From: Rhodocollybia butyracea | Lineage: Eukaryota; Basidiomycota; Agaricomycetes; Agaricales; Omphalotaceae | Assembly (NCBI GenBank): GCA_015501585.1 | Contig: JADNRY010000275.1 | Coordinates: 17,060 to 81,059 of the forward strand | Direction of reading: 5' to 3' | Length of the DNA: 64,000 bases | In this document: positions 63,956-64,000 of the stretch, piece after piece | Layout: each line of letters starts with the position of its first letter | Position numbering within the stretch: the first letter of the stretch is position 1 | Translations under genes and position numbers: made by a program | Notes under the pieces: model-generated | The model's database searches: none | The model's input: the letters and a program-made list of their open reading frames with translations, nothing else | Told to the model about the DNA's origin: nothing

Positions 63956-64000
63956 TAGGGCTCTGCACCAGAACTGTATTTACGGTTTATACGGACAGTT
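63956..64000. mobile_element. hAT MITE, cut by the window end
   Basis: TAGGGCTCTGCACCAGAACT and the following bases match the left end of 31773-32383 and sit at the same place in the array. Confidence 0.8.

Noticed and set aside
30482..64000. Arrays as a CRISPR or telomere repeat
   Set aside because: The 11-bp units are contiguous without spacers, are not TTAGGG-like, and the context is eukaryotic.

Overview
The window looks like a transposon-packed, gene-poor stretch of a basidiomycete (Agaricomycete) genome. The evidence is the mix of families: a tyrosine-recombinase retrotransposon with a short 52-nt spliceosomal intron, Tnp2-type CACTA, KDZ (Kyakuja-Dileera-Zisupton), PIF/Harbinger and hAT transposases, Ty3/gypsy chromoviruses, and a few multi-exon lineage-specific hypothetical genes. 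I see no rRNA, tRNA, CRISPR or bacterial-type operon. Almost no gene is intact.

Layout. 1-1.2 kb: unassigned flank. 1.2-6.7 kb: a decayed DIRS-like element (Gag-like, RT-RNase H, tyrosine recombinase). 6.9-13.6 kb (minus): a decayed Ty3/gypsy element whose RT is split just after YLDD by a solo LTR (9440-10614, TSD TCACA). 13.7-14.2 kb: 3' end of a LINE. 15.6-20.3 kb: a multi-exon hypothetical gene with acidic 30-aa repeats and a duplicated fragment. 20.6 kb: relic of a DIRS-like 3' end. 21-29 kb: degenerate sequence, a gypsy integrase fragment and an unknown coiled multi-exon gene. 29.1-30.4 kb: chromovirus integrase plus chromodomain. 30.5-40.9 kb: arrays of an 11-bp monomer organised as a 12 x 11 = 132-bp higher-order repeat, holding a foldback, a hAT MITE (TSD ATTTGTAC), and a nest in which a 363-bp palindromic MITE sits in a PIF/Harbinger transposase, the Harbinger (TSD TTA) sits in a CATCAG-ended MITE, and that sits in the array. 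41.2-42 kb: hAT transposase 3' end. 43.2-45.4 kb: multi-exon hypothetical gene. 45.6-55.4 kb (minus): CACTA Tnp2 gene interrupted by a young LTR retrotransposon (46350-53055, TSD ATTTC). 56.2-57.8 kb: KDZ transposase fragment. 57.8-61.3 kb: 5' half of another gypsy element. 61.5-64 kb: a second copy of the 11-bp array system with a conserved small ORF, a solo LTR (TSD GATTC) and a hAT MITE cut by the window end.

The most interesting system is the 46.3-53.1 kb element. Its LTRs differ by about one base. It encodes only a 1138-aa Gag-like protein with a CCHC knuckle. Its predicted mRNA 5' end is complementary to the sequence just inside the 5' LTR, as in Tf1/sushi-type self-priming. Its long leader carries nine bulged hairpins with a constant loop and covarying stems; a related solo LTR at 9.4 kb carries ten. 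Its U3 carries clustered TGASTCA and TGAYRTCA (bZIP-type) sites. The young Gag frame is open, whereas the older elements carry in-frame TGA codons mostly where family members have Arg, which fits CpG deamination (CGA to TGA).

All functional statements are from motif reading; no database search was run.
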